DNA from: Plantago major
Taxonomy: Eukaryota > Streptophyta > Magnoliopsida > Lamiales > Plantaginaceae
Length of the DNA stretch: 64,000 nucleotides
NCBI GenBank assembly: GCA_026545765.1
Contig: CM048842.1
Coordinates: 74,412,871-74,476,870 of the forward strand
Reading direction: 5' to 3'
In this document: positions 61,796 through 64,000 of the stretch, in pieces
How positions within the stretch are numbered: the stretch's first letter is position 1
Layout: each line of letters opens with the position of its first letter
Translations under genes and position numbers: made by a program
The notes under the pieces: generated by a model
What the model was told of the DNA's origin: nothing
What the model saw: only the letters and a program-made list of their open reading frames with translations
Database searches by the model: none

Positions 61796-62370
61796 AAACA
61801 TACAATTGAGAATAAGTAGTCAAAAATAAATTAAAAAATCCCAATTTTTCAAAAGTTAGGGTTTAGAAGTAATACCTTTGATTCCGAAGAAAATAGCGGA
61901 TGAAATTTGAAATTGAAGGAAGAAACGAGCTCCTCGTCCAACGATCTTCGAATTGACACCAAGATTGGGAATAATCGACAACAAACGGCCGGATTTGACG
62001 GAGGAGAAAGGAAGAAAAACGAAGGACAAAAATGGCGAAAATGGCTCCTGCTTCAGCCAAGATCCGATTAAAACCCTTCTGGGCCGACGGACACGTATCC
62101 GTCGGCCCAAAAGACCGATCCGTCGCTATAGCGACGGATAACATATCCGTCGCCATTTTTAATTTTTTTTATTTTACATATAAATATTAACGATGGATAA
62201 TTTATCCGTCGTTAATATTTAATTTTCTTTTTTTTTAAAAAAAAAGTCAAACACCGGGCGACGGATTAATAAAATCCGTCGCCAGATCTAGCGATCCGTC
62301 TCTATGGGGCGACGGATTTGATAAAATCCGTCGCCCCTTCCCATCGTTTTAGCCCAGTATTCTTGTAGTG

Positions 62371-63370
62371 GGGGAGATATCATCTCCGACAGTTTGTCCC
62401 AAAAGGAGACTAAAAGTATCATGTTAACAAACATTGATTGAATAAGGAAAGTTCTTGAAGAACTATTTTGATGTCTATACTCATTCTATAATCAACTTCA
62501 CGTTGATAAAATTCACCACAAGTGAACTATTGAAGTATGAGATAAAATTCTCAATACTCTTGAAGAGTAGTATTGGCTACACCAATTTTAGCTCAACCTG
62601 AAGTTTGAGCATATGAATGAATATTTACAAAGGTTACTTATTGTAAAGTGTAAACCTTGAGATTGACATGGTCCAGAAGTACCTAAATTATTTGTCAAAC
62701 AAGAATTTTGATATTCGTTACAATACCTCATGAAGAAAGTATGTTTTATATAACAAGTAAAGAAGATAATGATTGAAAACCATTGAGTACTTTTGCGCAT
62801 CACAATGAGCAATTGTTGCACTCTTTTTTCCCTTCGAATAGGTTTTTTTACCCCATTGGGTTTTTCCTATCAAAGTTTTTAACAAGGCAACATTATAAGT
62901 GCATATAATTATCACCACATCTCCATATGTTTGATACATGTGATAAAGATAAGGTCATGAGACTTATTGGTCCAACATTACAATATTATGGAGTGATATT
63001 ATGGAACATTGAAACTACATGGTGTTCCAAGTATTTGAAAAGTTCTTCCACATGAAGAGAGCCACATATTACATAAGTTCTTATCCGCCATTATCCATGA
63101 GAAGAAGTTTACATCCAAGTATAACAGATCTGAAGATTTGCGCACCAAATCATATCATACATCATCATTTGAGAAGTTGGTCCGGAAAATTGGAATTGCA
63201 GCAATCTGAAGAATTACAATGATGCATCGATCAGGGGAGTTGGATACGCGCTGCACTCTTTTTCCCTTGACTAAGTTTTTATCCCACAGGGTTTTTCTTA
63301 GCAAGGTTTTTAATGAGGCAGTATATTTTTTACGTGCCGACCATCACCAACTCATGTTCATTCAAGGGAG
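62371..63370 (+). other. Degraded Copia internal region, right part
   Basis: This is the 3' part of the outer Copia element. No frame survives. The plant Copia 3' leader words occur twice: 'gcactctttttcccttgac..ttttatcccacagggtttttct..caaggtttttaa.gaggca' at 63252-63325, and a diverged copy at about 62818-62890. Another 'tcaacctgaagtttga' quasi-palindrome at 62592-62609 ties it to the left part. A purine run precedes the LTR. Confidence 0.7.
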
Positions 63371-63664
63371 TGTTATGGATAAATGCACATTGAGTTAGTG
63401 GATGGGAGTTAGTGGATGAGAGGTTAATGTACAAATTAGTGGAAGAAAGAGTTAAATGTGTGAATGGTTAGTGGATGAAGAGATAAATGTATACAAGTAG
63501 TGGAGATGTATTTGTCTCTTCATATCAATTTTCATTTGTATAAATACCCATCATGTTCCCTCATTTTGAGGTGAAGAATGAACTCTACATTCTATCCATT
63601 CTATATTCTATATTCTCTTCTTTCTTCTACTCTTACTCTTCTACTACTCTCTTTTCTCTTAACA
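63371..63664 (+). repeat. Right LTR of the Copia-like element
   Basis: The LTR is 294 bp, matches 27285-27578 with about 14 substitutions and no indels, and is followed by the target duplication TGCAT. Confidence 0.93.
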
Positions 63665-63669
63665 TGCAT

Positions 63670-64000
63670 GAATATATTAGATTATTCGTTTCATATTTAA
63701 ACTATTATTGAGTTGGTACGACTTTAATAGTACATATATAGTTAATTATAATAAATTATAAAATGGGAATAAATAAATGTACAAGAGACATTGAAATATT
63801 TGAATACATAATTATCATTTGAGGTATGCGAAGTTGACATTTAAACAAATATAAAAAATAAGTTTGGAATTTGAGATCGGGACGAAGGTAAAATAATTTT
63901 TTATTTAATTTTCAGTTGAAAATAATTCAAGATAAAAAATTGGCATGTAAACTCGTACCACAATTTTAACGGGATGCAAGTAAGTATTGTGGTGAGTGGT
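63670..64000. other. AT-rich flank, nothing recognised
   Basis: This is the host sequence to the right of the retrotransposon stack. No gene or repeat end was seen. Confidence 0.5.

Larger units (their letters stand above)
54432..62370 (-). mobile_element. CACTA (En/Spm) transposon, 7.9 kb, with TNP2-type transposase
   Basis: The left end is CACTACAAAAAGCG and the right end is AGTATTCTTGTAGTG, with GGG on both sides (54429-54431 and 62371-62373) as the 3-bp duplication. Subterminal CGACGGAT repeats occupy 54450-54725 and 62090-62340. Two genes lie on the minus strand: a TNP2/DUF4218/DUF4216 transposase at about 56964-60472 and a second Ptta/En/Spm-like gene at 55170-56851. Both are damaged, so the copy itself is probably not autonomous now, though its structure is that of an autonomous element. 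Confidence 0.93.
27285..63664 (+). mobile_element. Copia-like LTR retrotransposon, degraded, carrying nested insertions
   Basis: Two 294-bp LTRs with TG..CA ends (27285-27578 and 63371-63664) differ at about 14 positions. They are bounded by the perfect target duplication TGCAT (27280-27284 and 63665-63669). The element's own DNA is 27579-30270, probably 54207-54431, and 62371-63370; everything else is later insertion. A TTATCAGCACGA primer-site-like sequence follows the left LTR, and a purine run (CAAGGGAG) precedes the right one. No intact frame remains. A pol-like stretch ending FPSLGEEEHE near 30090-30130 and the standard Copia 3' leader words before the right LTR support the Copia assignment. 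Confidence 0.88.

Overview
This is plant nuclear DNA, almost certainly from a eudicot. It is AT-rich. Its genes have several GT-AG introns, its ribosomal-protein promoter carries a telo-box and site II elements, and it holds plant-specific families (IQD, F-box-associated) and plant transposon lineages (Cassandra, Copia, Tekay and Tat Ty3/gypsy, CACTA). The species cannot be named from the sequence.

Layout. (1) 1-5.3 kb is gene-free, with a Stowaway-like MITE, a diverged dispersed repeat pair and a solo LTR of the 5S-rRNA-like Cassandra TRIM family. (2) 5.5-21.5 kb is a gene island: RFC2 (+), RPL24/eL24 (+), a rhomboid-like protease of the RBL2 type (+) and a broken F-box-associated gene (-). 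Between them lie a phytyl-ester-synthase-like gene fragment framed by two oppositely oriented MITEs, and a plastid 23S rRNA fragment framed by 51-bp direct repeats. (3) 21.5-25.5 kb is an IQD calmodulin-binding scaffold gene (-). (4) 27.3-63.7 kb is one large stack of nested transposons.

The stack. A degraded Copia-like element (27285-63664, 294-bp LTRs, TGCAT target duplication) holds two insertions. The first is a Tekay-type chromovirus (30271-54206) whose right LTR is followed by a second PBS and part of a second leader. That right LTR is split by a Tat-lineage gypsy element in the opposite orientation (38787-53138, AGGTT duplication). The Tat element carries a broken antisense accessory gene, itself interrupted by a 1.1-kb non-autonomous CACTA element (42643-43740, AAT duplication). 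The second insertion is a 7.9-kb CACTA element with a TNP2-type transposase gene (54432-62370, GGG duplication). It shares termini and subterminal repeats with the small CACTA element. The order is supported by LTR divergence counted by eye: about 14/294 for Copia and about 16/950 for Tekay.

The host genes are independent housekeeping or signalling genes and do not form a cluster. All transposon coding regions carry stops or frameshifts. The least ordinary features are the multi-promoter antisense module of the Tat element, a coiled-coil ORF ahead of the Tekay gag, the LTR-internal-LTR-internal Tekay structure, and the framed plastid rRNA insertion. I found no convincing wholly new system. 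The antisense module and the Tekay pre-gag ORF are the best candidates.
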